Both the position numbers and the translations under genes were made by a program. 64,000 nucleotides of DNA. It comes from Utricularia gibba. Lineage: Eukaryota; Streptophyta; Magnoliopsida; Lamiales; Lentibulariaceae. The notes beneath the pieces were generated by a model. It worked only from the letters and a program-made list of their open reading frames with translations. It was not told the DNA's origin and did no database searches. The DNA is taken from positions 496,001-560,000 of the forward strand of contig NEEC01000002.1 of assembly GCA_002189035.1 (NCBI GenBank), given 5' to 3'. This document shows, one piece after another, positions 10,585 through 23,304 of this stretch. Position 1 is the first letter of the stretch, and each line of letters opens with the position of its first letter.

Positions 10585-13500
10585 ATGACGGAAGTTGCTG
10601 GTGAGCGAAGTGCGGGAGCAACGGGGGAGCTTGTTTCTTGTGAAACCAGCGGGAATGCGGCGGCTTCAGGAGCGGCTTTCGCAGTGTCGGCGTCATTGAA
10701 GAGTTCGGCATCACGACGGAGGGCGGTTGTACGACCTAGCGTCGACGCGGATGAGTTGATAAGCTCGCTCCATGGTTCGGATCCGGTGAAACTGGAGCTT
10801 AATCGACTGGAGAACGAAGTCAGAGGTTAGTCTCTTTTTCCGGATCCACGCGATTCGCCTGCTAGTTTGAATGTGAAGCGCCACCGTTTTGAATGCTTTT
10901 ACGTTAACTGCTGTGCTTAGCTCTGGAGCATCACTTTCGTTTTTTTTTTTTTTTTTGTTGTCTGAAGATAAGGAAAGGGAATTGGGAGAAGCGCATTCAC
11001 ATATCAAGGCGTTGAAGCTCTCTGAGAGACTTCGAGAAAAAGCTGTTGAAGAGGTTCTGTTTTGCTCATCTGATGTCGATTTTTCTGGTATCTGTAAAAA
11101 ATAAGGAGAAGATTCGTTGGCATTACCGGTCGCGTTCAATTACCTATTGCCAATTGCAGGATGTAGACTTAACCCAGTCATAGAAATATCTGCGTTTTTC
11201 ATATGGTTTTTCTAGTAGTGCTCCAGCATTAGGGTTGAATGGAAAAGTAACCTGCGGCTTCGCTTTTTTTATAGTTGACTGATGAATTATCGAGGGTGGA
11301 GGAGAAACTTAAACTAACGGAGTCTCTTCTTCAGAGCAAGGTCTTAGTAATGTCTTTTTTTTGTTATTCATCTCTTTGTTTCGAATGTTCTGTAGATGGT
11401 AATGCCGTTACGGCCTTCTTTTCAGAATCTTGAGATTAAGAAACTAAACGATGAAAAGAAAGCCTCAATGGCAGCTCAGTTTGCTGCAGAAGCTACGCTT
11501 CGGAGAGTTCATGCTGCCCAAAAGGATGATGATATGCCTCCAATCGAAGCCATTTTGGCTCCATTGGAAGCTGAACTTAAGCTTTCTCGACAGGAGGTTT
11601 ATGCTTTCAGTAATTCGCTCTTCTATTCGACCTCCTCTTTTCTGAATTTTTTTCTCAAACTAACTCATTATTCCACCTAGATTGCAAAGCTACAAGATGA
11701 CAACAAAGCATTGGACCGACTGACAAAATCAAAAGAGGCTGCTCTACTTGAAGCAGAGAGAACTGTACAGATAGCAATGGCAAAGGCGTCTATGGTGGAT
11801 GATCTGCAGAACAAGAACCAAGAATTGATGAAGCAGATTGAAATTTGCCAGGTATAAATGACTTCTGTGACTACTTGTTTTCGTGAGGCTAATCAATATT
11901 GCTATTCGTTTTTTTTATACATTTACCATCTGAAGTTTTAATATTGTGTCAGGAAGAAAATAAGATATTGGATAAAATGCATAGGCAAAAGGTCGCTGAT
12001 ATTGAAAAGCTGACCCTAACTGTACGAGAGCTTGAGGAAGCCGTGCTCGCTGGTGGAGCAGCCGCAAATGCAGTGCGTGAATATGAGAGAAAAGTTCAGG
12101 AGATGAATGTATTCATCTATAATATAAATTCTTTTAGAAATCCTAGCGCAGTTGGTCTTAATTCAAGTTAGCTGAAGGCCTTCTTTCACTTAATTTCAGG
12201 AAGAAAGGAAAACTCTCGATAGGGAGCTGGCTCGAGCTAAGGTGACTGCAAATAGAGTTGCAACCGTGGTTGCTAATGAATGGAAAGATGCTAGTGATAA
12301 AGTAATGCCTGTGAAACAATGGCTTGAAGAAAGAAGATTCTTGCAGGTGCTGTGGTTACCCGTTATTTGTCACACAATAACTGTAGTTGATGGATGCAGT
12401 AGAGTTCCCTGAGTTGAATTCTTCTTAAACTTTGTAACTACTTGCAGGGCGAGATGCAGCAACTCAAAGATAAGCTTTCTGTTGCTGAAAGAACTGCCAA
12501 GTCAGAAGCTCTTTTAAAAGTAAATGGTTTCACTGAGACTTTTCATTTAATTCTTGAGAAACCTGCCATTAAGTGCAGCAGCATAAATTTTCTTGAATTC
12601 GCATAATGTTTTTTAACCTTCTCTTTCAGGAAAAGTTTCAACTGCGTATGAAGGTTCTTGAGGAAACATTGAGGTCACCAAATGCCCCATCTCGTGGAAC
12701 TTTGGAACCAAGAAGCATAAGCACTGGCCGCCGCCAGTCGCTCGGTGGGGCTGAAATTATGAACAAAACAGCCGCCAGCTTCGTTTTACCTAAAAGATCC
12801 CCATCTTTTCAGAGTAAATCTTCTAGTAGCAGTGCAGTTTTGAAACATGCAAAGGGGACATCAAAGTCCTTTGATGGTGGATCACGATCTGTGGACAGGA
12901 GTAAAGTCCTCTTGAATGGATTAGCCCAAAATTTCAAGCAAGGTCTGTTCTGTGATGGAACCAAGGAAGTTGAAGGGCCTAGTAGTACATGGAAAGAAAC
13001 GCCTGAAGAAAAAACTAGTGATGCACAAGTTGGCGCAGATACCGAAGATGCAGTGCCTGGTTTATTGTATGATCTGTTGCAGAAAGAGGTTATTGCTTTG
13101 AGGAAAGCTGGCCAGGAAAAGGATCAAAGTCTTAAAGACAAGGATGAAGCAATCGAGGTCGTAACATTTCTACACTTGCTATTTTCGTTGTGTTTGCACT
13201 AACAAGGTCTCCTCTCCTCTTCTATGGTCAGATGTTAGCAAAAAAAGTGGACACCTTGACTAGAGCAATGGAAGTCGAAGCAAGGAAGATGAGAAGAGAA
13301 GTAGCTGCCATGGAGAAGGAGGTAGCAGCAATGCGCGAGGAGAAGGAGCATGACAGCAAATCCAAAAAGCTTGCGCATTCAAAGAGCTCCATCAATGCGT
13401 CTCAGTTGCTGTCTGGAAGGTATGGTCCCCATCCCCATACATCATGAAGCAAAAAGTATATGTTGAACTACTCCCGATACTTATCCATGCACATCAATTC

Positions 13501-13606
13501 TTACTATATCTTCAAAATCATCCCCTTTTTTCATCAATTCCATTCAAGACAATTTCCTTCCTGCAGGATCTTATCAAGAAGTGGAATGACCCGGAGCACC
13601 CAATGA
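10585..13606 (+). CDS. MAP70: Microtubule-associated protein MAP70
   Basis: This is a plant-specific coiled-coil protein that binds cortical microtubules and shapes secondary walls and growth. Eleven exons (10585-10825, 10968-11053, 11275-11340, 11426-11596, 11681-11851, 11953-12108, 12200-12346, 12448-12519, 12630-13157, 13232-13419, 13567-13606) give 621 residues. Typical blocks are SVDADELISSLHGSDPVKLE, LTDELSRVEEKLKLTESLL, DDMPPIEAILAPLEAELKLS and NEWKDASDKVMPVKQWLEER. A Ser-rich linker follows, then a basic coiled coil (ARKMRREVAAMEKEVAAM). I used the ATG at 10585; the frame is open upstream but has only a GTG. The last 40-nt exon, in a shifted phase, ends in SRSGMTRSTQ, which fits the family's short basic tail. 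Confidence 0.92.
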
Positions 13607-14239
13607 CAGACAAGATGTCTGCAGTAAATTTCAATTCCCTTGTTTTTGTATCTCATGCTTTGTGGTGGCTCCGGAATTTTATTCAATCCATCAATCTAGA
13701 AGGCATCCTGCTCATTAAATCCTCCCCTTCTCATTTATATCAGTTGTGTGTGAGCCTTCATTCCACTAGCAATGCTGTTTACCTTTGGAACCCTGGGCTT
13801 GATTTCCTCCTCTGCCACATGAATGATTGAATTAAAATGTCTTTCTCATTGTGTGTCCTCTCATGTGGCTAGGGGTCTTCCTTGATTGGTGCTGTCGAAG
13901 TTCTACGCCATCACTGTTACTCTCTTTGATAGTCCTCCCATTTGCGTTTTACCGTGAATTTTATGAATCTGGTAGTTTTTTTCTACACTCATCAAATTAA
14001 GCCCTGGTCTCATAAATTCCCGATCCTTTGTTTCCCATGTCTTGCCCCAGGATTGGAGACTCTACGCTCCAGGAGCAGGTGGTCCATTCTTACGGAAAAG
14101 GGTTGGGCCGAGCCACCAATCGCTACGTATTTCTGTTGAGACTTGGTGGCTTGGGGGAATTCATTCGTTTGAATCCAAACCTCTGTTCTGAGGAGAATTT
14201 GGACGCAGAGTCTTGCCCGCTCGACGTCGATCGTTTCCG
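13607..14239. other. MAP70 3' UTR and guanylate kinase promoter
   Basis: I see no gene in this 633-bp stretch. Frames are open only for short distances. Confidence 0.5.
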
Positions 14240-15157
14240 ATGATTTTCCGTAGTTTCTGCGGCTCCTTATCTAGATCCCCACTAAACCTATCCTCCATCT
14301 CCTCGATACTCGCCAAGCCCCCACTCATTTCCCGGTCATATCCACTCCATCCTGAAGTCCTGAAATTCCCCCCGTCGGGGATTCCGTCGGTGAAGTCGCT
14401 GTGCTCTGTGCCGGTTTATAACACGAATTCGGTAACGAGTGAACCGAGGATGGCAAACGGAGTCTCCATTCCGCACCCTGATGGTGCCGGCCGGTCCGAA
14501 ATATTTCGAGCTGTAGAAGCGGCCCTGGGCACCGGATTCAGCTCCCAACCTATAGTCCCAAACCCCAGCCCTCTTATAATTGTGGTCAGTGGTCCAAGTG
14601 GTGTGGGAAAGGACGCGGTTATCAGACGACTGATGGAAGTTAGAGAGGACTTGCATTTTGTGGTCACCGCGACAAGCCGAGCCAAAAGGCCTGGGGAAAT
14701 CGATGGTAAAGATTACTTTTTCCTGAGCAAAGATGAGTTTTTGACGATGATTGAGAAGAATGAGCTGTTGGAGTACGCTTTAGTTTACGGTGATTATAAG
14801 GGGATTCCCAAGCAGCAGATCAGGGATCACATGGCTGCAGGGCGTGACATTGTTGTGAGGGTGGATATTCAGGGTGCTGCAACACTGCGAAGGGTATTGA
14901 GAAATAGTGCAGTGTTTGTGTTTTTGGTGGCAGAGAGTGAGGAGGCGTTGGTTAAAAGATTGATCGATCGAAAGACGGAGACTGTGGAGGCGTTGCTGAT
15001 GAGGGTCGCTGCTGCAAGGGAGGAGCTGAGGCATTTGAAGGAGTTTGATTATGTGATTGTGAACAAGGAAGGTGAGATGGAGAGCTCAGTGAGACTTTTG
15101 GAGTCAATCATTGACACTGAGAAGGCCAAAGTGGTTCAAAGAACACCAATCCTTTAG
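14240..15157 (+). CDS. Guanylate kinase, organellar (GK2/GK3, rice VIRESCENT2 type)
   Basis: The enzyme phosphorylates GMP to GDP in plastids and/or mitochondria, where it is needed for early chloroplast development. It is a single open frame of 305 residues. The first 80 or so residues are rich in Ser, Arg and Pro and lack acidic residues, as expected of a transit peptide ([14 protein letters not shown]). The P-loop [10 protein letters not shown] starts at residue 118. GMP-binding segments [18 protein letters not shown] and [14 protein letters not shown] follow, then the lid region with [10 protein letters not shown] chose the ATG at 14240 since the upstream in-frame extension begins only with TTG. 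No intron interrupts the gene. Confidence 0.92.
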   Translation: MIFRSFCGSLSRSPLNLSSISSILAKPPLISRSYPLHPEVLKFPPSGIPSVKSLCSVPVYNTNSVTSEPRMANGVSIPHPDGAGRSEIFRAVEAALGTGFSSQPIVPNPSPLIIVVSGPSGVGKDAVIRRLMEVREDLHFVVTATSRAKRPGEIDGKDYFFLSKDEFLTMIEKNELLEYALVYGDYKGIPKQQIRDHMAAGRDIVVRVDIQGAATLRRVLRNSAVFVFLVAESEEALVKRLIDRKTETVEALLMRVAAAREELRHLKEFDYVIVNKEGEMESSVRLLESIIDTEKAKVVQRTPIL

Positions 15158-15738
15158 ACTACATACAAGTCCCTGCAATCCTATGGATAATGATGGCTCC
15201 ATTGATAAAGCTCTATTTGGCTAATTCATCTCCCAAAGAAGATGCTCTTAGACGATTCCTTTTCTATGTCGCCCATTTATGCTGTGGGATCGATTATCTT
15301 CTTGACTTTGTTCTCATCTGCTAACTCTCCATCGCCGCGAGGCTTTTCTTTAGAATCACTGACTTAACAGGCATTTAAACATCAGATTTTCCCTCAGGTT
15401 GTTCTGGTGCTTCAAAGGGAACAGGGAGTCTTGCTACCTGTAGGCTCCTCAACAGAAATGGCCAATGACTACTGCCGATGTGTGATCAGTGAATCGTAAT
15501 GGATAATCGGGGTGATGACTTTACACGTAAGAAGGAGGATGTAGGATCCATGGCTTGTGCTCTCTCAAGCTGGCTTCTTTGAATTTTGGAATGCTTTTCT
15601 TCTTTAAAGAATGGGGCTTTCAATTGATGACAGCACCTTCGAGAGACCCAAAATCGGAAAACCCATCTCTATGTATAAAGCCTGCTAAACCAGTCCAACG
15701 GAGAAGACGGGAATTTGTAACCCTAGCTGTCTCTGGAG
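15158..15738. other. Intergenic region, guanylate kinase to SpoU methyltransferase
   Basis: No gene is visible. It holds the guanylate kinase 3' UTR and the promoter and 5' UTR of the next gene in the same orientation. Confidence 0.5.
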
Positions 15739-16923
15739 ATGGCTTCATTAGCTGGGTCCACGGGAAAAGAGGATCCAAAGAAGGGGAAATTCGAGAGCTT
15801 CGTGATAGTGCACAACATAGCTAAGAGGCACAACGTCGGAACTCTTGCCCGGAGCGCCGTCGCGTTTGGAGTCACGGAGATCATCCTGGTGGGACGCCGC
15901 GACTTCAACGCCTTCGGAAGCCATGGCTCCACCTCGCACATGCGTTTCCGCCACTTTCACTCCCTTCCGTTAGCCGCCGCTTTCCTCAAGGTTAATACCC
16001 AGTTCTTGACATCTTCCTTTCATTGCCAGTAAAGCGTACGGTTTCCACCCTCACCCTGCTCAGATATTTTGGGGAATGCCAATTTTTGAATGATTTTGAT
16101 TTGTGTCCCATGTGCACTTTGAATGCTAGATCTCACATCTTTGCTGTTAAAGAGAGTATATTTACTTTACCCGTCATGATTGATCTTCCCCTTTTTCTGT
16201 TGTAGGAGAGGGACTGTGATATCTGTGGTGTGGAGATCACGGATGGTGCCAAGGCAGTGAACCATCATCCGTTCAGGAGGAGCACTGCCTTTCTCCTTGG
16301 CAACGAGGTAGAATCATGAACTTAGCTTCTTCGTGGTGATTCGAATGCATTTTTACCATACAATACGGTGGTTTTCCTGATCCTCCTGCGTCATTTTTCA
16401 TATTTCACGACAAACTGGAGCTATTTCTTGTACAGGTTAATTATTTTATGCCATCGTTGCAGTGACAATGAGTTCTCGTGTTACAGGGAACAGGACTTTC
16501 CACGAAGGAGACTGAGATATGTGACTTTTTTATTTACATTCCTCAGTATGGGGATGGTACTGCCTCCTTGAATGTCACGGTTGCCGCTTCCATTGTCCTG
16601 CATCATTATGGGGGTATGAGAATTCAACCCAAACCATCTTCTGATTCTGTAGCGACATTTTCAGTGCTGGTGATCTCACCCGTTCGCTATGTCTCATCTC
16701 AGTGTGGGCAGGATTCTCAGAGAGAAGCCGTGAGGGCAACAAGTTCATCGTAGCCGAGAAACCTGCTGGCCAGTTGAGGAAAAGTCACCTTTCAGAAACA
16801 CCAGAATCCATAGCCGCGGAGCGCAAGATGAGAAGGGAAGACGCTGCTGCAAATGATCCGTTCAGTGAGAGCAGGGAGGATTTCTCCCCTTCCAACCTCC
16901 TGGATGCATTATTCATGTCGTAG
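15739..16923 (+). CDS. SpoU-type tRNA/rRNA 2'-O-methyltransferase family protein
   Basis: This is a SPOUT-fold RNA methyltransferase; its RNA target is not known. Exons 15739-15990, 16206-16307, 16487-16613 and 16703-16923 give 233 residues. The N-terminal SpoU motif 1 is seen in VIVHNIAKRHNVGTLARSAVAFG, split as IVHNIAKRHNVG and TLARSAVAFGV. The SAM-binding knot is in FLLGNEGTGLS, QYGDGTASLNVTVAASIV and LHHYGVWAGFSER. The C-terminus is charged (ESIAAERKMRREDAA). There is no clear transit peptide, so a cytosolic or nuclear place is likely. It converges with the ACP gene. Confidence 0.9.
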
Positions 16924-17692
16924 CATTTGGAGGGCTTCAGATTCAAAAGAGAACCTTGGTGATGCCTGCTGACTATCTGTTCAGTCATGCAGAGAAGTGG
17001 CGGCCCCATCAACAGAAATGCTCTCTGTGTGCTCGACTTAAAAGCCAATCCTTCGAACTCAACGGTTTCCATTTGAAGCATCTGCGCCTAGCCCACTACA
17101 TGATAGCATTTGTGCCCATTTAAAGCCCCGGAAGAGGCCCAATTCCAGGGCAAGGATGAAAAGCCCCAGGGTCCAAATCCCCCTCAATAAGCACCTCGTG
17201 TACTTCTCCGAGAGAAGTTCTTCGCTTCTCGGTAGTATTCTTCCGCTGATGTTTCTATCTCGTCTCCTTGTCGTGCAGTTGCTTCACAAGAAGGCTGACC
17301 TAGTTTCCCTTCCTTAGGATCGATCATCATGATCAGGGGCTCCTGCTTCTTTTTCATCGTCGAATGATGACACTTGAAATTCTGAGACTTGGTATGGATG
17401 CCTACCCCTTCTGCTCAGAAACCCCCTGTTCAGCATGAATCTGTACCCCAAGACCATCGCTCTGATTCATAGGGAAATCGTCCAGCTTCTACGCTGACTT
17501 CTGGGAGCATAAACAAGCTGTAAAACATCAAACGCAGTGATAGAAAACAAGATTTATTCATGCAAAAGTGTTCTAAAACATCTGATCCGTTTCTTAAATA
17601 AAAGCGCACGCGTAGCAAATCCCAGGAAAGCAGAGATGTAACACATCAAATTCGATCAATCTATGGTGCATGAATTGCATCTCATCTTCAGA
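16924..17692. other. Convergent 3' UTRs of the SpoU gene and ACP
   Basis: This 769-bp stretch between two convergent genes shows no coding gene or RNA gene that I can support. Confidence 0.5.
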
Positions 17693-18760
17693 TCAGTTCT
17701 TCTCCAGTAGCAGTTCGATGAGGTCGGCAGCTTCTTGAACGGTTGTGATGCTCTGCGCACTATCTTCCTCGACAACGATCCCGAACTCCTCCTCGAGTCC
17801 CATGACAATCTCAACCTGCAAACATTGGCATTAGGCAAGTGTGCAACAAAAGGGTCAGCGCTGAGATGCAGCTCAGTGCTTACCGTGTCAAGTGAATCAG
17901 CCCCAAGAGTAGCAAACGTGGATTCCCCATTGACATCGCGTTCTTCAGGGAGAGCCAATTGCTTCTTCACAATTTTTACAACCTTATCCACCGTCTCTGG
18001 TTTGGCCTGCCAGAATCAGATTAATCATTGTCAATGGATAGCAACAGATTCTCCATTTTTTTTCCCACATCAGTATGAACTCCAGACTGAATGTGCATGC
18101 ATCTCAAAGCTTTTCTAGAAAAAATGGGCACAGAATGAAGGTAATAACTAGATGAAACCAGTACCGCACAGGAAACTCGAAAGCGGAGGACCGGTGACCT
18201 CTTAGAGAACCCCCTGCTGCTGAATGAGACCGAAGCCTTCCCAGGCAAAGCCTGCTTCAAAACAACATATAAGATTTAAGATTAAACAGCGCCCGATAAA
18301 CCCCCCCCCCCCACACCAAGAGAATCAACCTCAAAACAATTTGCATCACCTAAATTAGGGGAAAAAAATAATACGGACAACTGATTTGGCGCAGAAAGCT
18401 GATAATTATTTGAAAAAAAAGTGTCACGCAGAGCGAAATAAAAAAAAAAAAACCAATAGCATGGCAATCTTTCGCTTTTTCCGTTAATCATTTCCTTCAC
18501 TAACGCTTTACTAAACTGCTCTTTTCAAATCGGTCATCAAGAATCCACAGCATGCAGACCAATCGAAAAAACAATGAAGCACGCGCATAAGGGGTACAGA
18601 TCAAAGGCCATACAGCTCAGAAAAAACAACCCGAGCTTCAAATGCTAATACGGAAGGGGAAAAAAGAAGAATCAGTGACAAGAAAGAAATCAACCTGGCC
18701 GCGCTTCAGCGAGCAAGAAACCTGGGTGAATGAGAGAGAAGATGCAGTGATACTCGCCAT
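17693..18760 (-). CDS. ACP: Acyl carrier protein, chloroplastic
   Basis: This is the plastid ACP that carries growing acyl chains in type II fatty acid synthesis. Exons in gene order are 18695-18760, 18165-18251, 17884-18006 and 17693-17815, giving 132 residues. Residues 1-51 form a Ser/Arg-rich transit peptide ending near FRVSCA, just before [20 protein letters not shown]. The phosphopantetheine Ser is in [20 protein letters not shown] (about Ser89). The C-terminus is [18 protein letters not shown] and the plastid-like core separate it from mitochondrial ACP. The second exon could start 3 nt earlier (CAG repeat acceptor), adding one Gln. Intron 1 contains a 12-C run. Confidence 0.93.
18301..18312 (+). 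repeat. Poly-C tract (12 C) in ACP intron 1
   Basis: A run of twelve C lies within the first intron of ACP. It is one of three long C runs in the window. Confidence 0.9.
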
Positions 18761-19179
18761 TCTTGATGTATCGAGAACCAGATCTACCAGAAATGAGACG
18801 GAAGGACCAAAGATAAAGAGCGGAAGGTGGCGGAGAGCACGATGAAGGTGAATCCTATCACAAGCGGCACAAAAGTGGCGTGTGTTCAGAAGGTTTTATC
18901 GGAAACTGGGCCGGCCCAAAACTGAAATAAAAACACATGATTTTCCAATTAATTCATTATAAAAGTCTAATAATAATAATATAATAGAATAAAAATATAT
19001 CGTTAATGGTACAAATCTGAACCCCCAAGGGCGTCCAATGTCCATACCAGTGAGAGAGCATGGGAAGGAAGGTGTTCCGCGTCGCAGAGTAGCTGCTGGC
19101 TCAAACACAACACACGAGATTGCAGTGGCTCACCTACATACACCCCATGCATTGATCCAGCAAGTAGCCTCTGCGCTCT
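18761..19179. other. ACP promoter and kinase 3' UTR
   Basis: The 419 bp between the ACP start and the kinase stop hold the ACP 5' region with a site II palindrome at 18907-18918, and an AT-rich part at 18925-19010. No gene is seen. Confidence 0.5.
18907..18918. promoter_or_regulatory. Palindromic site II element (TGGGCCGGCCCA)
   Basis: Two TGGGCC elements overlap head to head about 150 bp upstream of the ACP start. In plants such sites, often bound by TCP factors, mark housekeeping and organelle-related genes. Confidence 0.6.
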
Positions 19180-21542
19180 TCATCCATTCCAAGCGGATCT
19201 CTTGTCCTTCTTCGCAGGCCTCGGTTTCCTCTTCCCCGCAGACAGGTCGCCTAAGGGCCCAGACCAGGTCTGAATCTCATCCTTGTCGTATGAGAAATTC
19301 ATGGAGGAGAAGGGCACATGAGGGGGGTCGAAGCTTGGATTCATGTGTTGGGATGATCCCAGAGGGTACCCAATTCCTCCTCCATCTTGATGTGGAGGAG
19401 GGAACTTCTCGCTTTTGCTCTTTGCATTTGCGTGTGTGATCAGCCTCCATCTCTGTTTCAGGGGAGTTGGTCAAAGCAGTTAGAAATATATGATAAAAAA
19501 AAATGAACTGTAGATTCCAAAACATGATGGTGTAGTACATCGATGTTTGCAGGAAGCTCGGCATTGGCTACAGGGGCTGGGACTGCACGCATTCCTCGAT
19601 CCCGAGTGTGCCGTTTCTTGACAACATCGACTTGTGTTTTTTTACCAGCAGCTCTTAGTCTGAAATAATGTTCAAAACTTATATAACATGAAACATAGTA
19701 GTATGGAAACTGAAGGGACTAGCAAGTAGTACAGTTATTCGCACCTTCTTGTTTCAACATCGCGCCGCTTGGCATCGATTTCCTTGCTGGGTGGATACTT
19801 GGGAAGGGTAGATGGATCACACGCATAAGGTTTGGTTGTGAAGAACTGCAGAAGACAGTTCCAGGACAACAAAGGTTAAGCACAATGCAATAAAAGAAGA
19901 CTCTTGCACTTTTTTGGATCCCGAACTTCACTATGCATTCTCTTGAAATATTTTCAGGCTTACTATGCAAAGGTGAGAAGCTTACTTCACTTTTTAGTGC
20001 TGCTGTAGCAGTTAACCGCTCACTTGGGTCGAGGGCCAGTAAAGTATCAATCAAAGGCAGCGATGATGAAGGGAAATCTTTAAAGGTTTCCATTATACAT
20101 CTTTTGTAGGACTGCTGAGGCTTGAACATTGTTGCATGTGGGAGCTTTGATTTCTTCCAGTACTCATCTGTGGGTGAACCACACAGCTTGAAAATCCTGT
20201 GTAGTTGTTCTACCTAGTAATATTGAATGCCCCAGAAGAAAAAATTAATGGCCAAGTAGTGTGGAAAACACAAACTCCGACTTAGCCAAAAAGTTTGAAA
20301 GAAAGCTACACAACGGAGACGGAAATGGGAGAGAGTGAACAAATCACTTGCCTCTGTCCTCCCGGTCATAATTGGCTTTCCATAAAAGAGCTCAGCTAGG
20401 ATGCAACCAGCACTCCATAAATCAACACCTACACCATAATCTGTGGCGCCAAGAAGTAGCTCTGGTGCCCTGTACCAAAGAGTCACCACACGACTTGTCA
20501 TCGGATGCTTGTTGTTTGGGTCAAACATAGAAGCCAAACCAAAATCAGCGATTTTAAGCACCCCTCCATCATCAATGAGGAGGTTTGAGCCCTTGATATC
20601 ACGATGCAAGACATGACGCTTGTGGCAGTGTTCAAGTCCTGCAAGTAATTGGTGCATGTAGCATTTCACCTGCCATTTCAAGTACGCATGAGGAAGCCTG
20701 GCGTATAAGACAACGACATGTGAATGAACATGAAGAGCACATAATCCAGGAAGATTGAAGCACACCTGAGGTTCTGTAAATTTGACAGTAGAGCTTGAAG
20801 CAAGACCAGCAAGATCATGCACCATATAATCAAATACAAGATACAGACTACATGACATTCTTGACATTGCCAGGCCTTGTAATTTCACAACATTTGGATG
20901 ATCCAGCCGACGCAAGATAAGAATCTCCCTAGCCATAAACTTCACACTTTCTGGCTCCAAGTTATCAAATCTAACCTTCTTTAATGCTACCACCTCCCCT
21001 GTTATCGTATCTCTTGCTTTATACACATTGCTATAAGTACCTTGTCCAATCTACAGTCCCTCATGAAAAACAAGATGAAGATTAGTGAGGGGAACGCTAG
21101 CCAATGATACGTGACAATCTACTATTACCTTATCAATTTTTTCGTAAGTATCAGCACGACGAGGCGTCCATCCACCAATTGCCTCTCCGGCTACAGCACA
21201 GAGCCAAGATGGCCATCCAGCAGCCACTTGCTCACCTTGGATGTTATTTGTTGGGTTGCTAAGTCTAGGATTCAGCTTGGATTTCCTTCTATCTCCTCTT
21301 AGTCGTTGGTGAGTGTCAACTTTCTGTTCCTCGGGTTTCTCTGTCCCATTAGCAACGTTGGCTCTACTACCAACATTGGCCACATCATCACACTTGCTCA
21401 CTGCATCGATTTCAGGATGCTCGCTTCTTCCTGATGGCACGGACAAACCATTCCTTGCTTTATTTGCTCTTCCTGTTCTGCCTACAGCACCTCCATTGGT
21501 TGATTGAGTCCACTTTGTCTCTTTACTAAAAGCACACCCCAT
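19180..21542 (-). CDS. CDK-like Ser/Thr kinase (plant At1g54610/At1g09600 group)
   Basis: This is a plant-specific kinase of the CDK-like family with an N-terminal extension. Exons in gene order are 21129-21542, 20766-21050, 20352-20669, 19986-20213, 19745-19845, 19539-19659 and 19180-19452, giving 579 residues. MGCAFSKE at the start suggests N-myristoylation and palmitoylation. The kinase domain shows IGQGTYSNVYKARD, VALKKVRFDN, a PSTAIRE-like PESVKFMAREI, catalytic HRDIKGSNLL, DFGLASMFD and TLWYRAPELLLGATDYG. The C-terminal tail is basic and ends in KKDKRSAWNG. Intron 3 starts with GC (GAG|GCAAGT). Substrates are unknown. Confidence 0.92.
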
Positions 21543-23304
21543 TGCTGAAAACCCCAACACTTCGTTTCCCACCACATAACACACTCTTGCACCTCATTCA
21601 AAAGCCGCCCACGTATCACCAATTGAAAGAATGTACCAAACAAAATCCTGGGACAGCCAAAAATACGATTTGAACTTCCTGCGTGGCCATAAACACAGAG
21701 CCCGTAATCAGCGAAAAGCCTGCGGGTTTAATGCCTTGTTAGATAGCGAAACCAAGATAGATCGCAATCAAGGAACCAACACGCGCTCAGATTCAAATTC
21801 TCAATATTAACGATCAAAAAGAAGATCCGGGAAACAAAAAAAACAACCTAACTTTAAATGCCGCAACTAGTGAAATTACCCATTCTCAGACCAGCAGAAT
21901 TCAACAAAGCTGAAAATAGTACTCGAAACATATCGCATTCAAAAAAAATAGTGGGTTGTAGCCATCTTGCACCTGAACTTTCCTTGTTTCGTTTTCTTCA
22001 GACTCAAGAACACGAACAGACAGAAGATTGGAGTTCACAGCAGTTTAACTCCCACTTTCCAAATCTTGGTCTTTCCAACCTAACTATCCAACAATAAATC
22101 CTATCCCCGAAGGGAAAAGGGATCATTCAGTAGATCTGCAGCTCCTGCCAGCAAACATTCACTGCATTCCTCTTCCTCCTCCCCAACTATGAAGAAAGAG
22201 GAAGAGTTCCCAACAGCAAGAAAAAAAATGAAAGGAGTTAAAAATTCCAAGAGAGGCGCAATCAGAATTTGACCGCGGCTGTCAAATCCCTAATTCATTC
22301 CCAAGTTGTCCTCTCCCCGCACACGAAAGCAATTTTAAATCCCGGATGGAAATAAATTAAATAATGATTTGAAATCAAATTCAAATACGGGTTTGAATTT
22401 TAAATTTTATAAAATTATTAAATTCGAATACCTAACCATCACCATTTAAATTCCACTTACTGTGAAATTATTCCAAGTCATTTGTACTTATTTTTAGAGT
22501 TTATGTACAATTTACAATCTTTTTTCTCATTACAATGGAAATTGGACAACTGGTGTGCTTATGAAAGCGATTTTCAGCACGTGTACGGTGCTAGTGGTTT
22601 TGTTGGTGCACGAAGCTGAGCGTTGTTAAATGCCAGCAACCCCTGAGCCTATCTAATCCCACGGACCCGCCGCCGGCACAAGTGCGACGGGGAAACCCAC
22701 GTCGCCGGCGGCAGCACCACTCTCACATGAAGGGGATGCGATTGTGCAGAAAAAGGTAGGTGATTGCAAGTTCAACGTAGCACTTAACTCCTCAACTCCT
22801 TGCATTATTCACAACAGCCCACGTGCAGATTGTGAATCATTTCGCATCCCGTTGACTGATCGCCGCGGCCCTTGTGAGCAATTCATTACTTGACAATTTG
22901 ATCTGGGATCCTTTCTTCTTCCTCTCGCTGATCACATCATCGCCTGGCACGCAATATCACCAGCCATGGCGCATGGAACCTGCTCTGGCAAGCTCACAGG
23001 AGCAGGATGAATGAGCTCTCAGAAAACTACTTCAGATAGATTCCTTGGATGGCCTCCTGGCATAATGCATCACTGATGCAGTTTCGGTCAAACACAACCT
23101 AGACCTGCATAAACCAGATCAGCTAGCTAGAATTTTGTATTCCCTGTTTCGAATGAGGGGCCCCCTGCAGTACGATGTAATGCATGATGGGGATTAGGTA
23201 CGTACCCTTGTTGTAGCCATTGGAAGAGACGCCACCCAGTTCACTGAGCGGGACCACGACCAATCTTTATATACTCTGCATCCTTCTCTTAGGAGACTCG
23301 TTCC
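21543..23304. other. Intergenic region between divergent kinase and CASP-like genes
   Basis: The part to about 22330 probably holds the kinase 5' UTR, possibly with a 5' UTR intron. The AT-rich part at 22335-22500 and the rest carry no gene that I can see. A GC-rich inverted repeat lies at 22669-22712. A TATA-like TTTATATACT at 23266-23275 is only about 30 bp from the CASP-like ATG. Confidence 0.5.
22669..22712 (+). repeat. GC-rich inverted repeat
   Basis: Perfect 9-bp arms (GCCGCCGGC and GCCGGCGGC) enclose further pairable triplets (GAC with GTC, GGG with CCC) around a GAAA loop. It could form a hairpin but no gene is attached to it. Confidence 0.6.
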
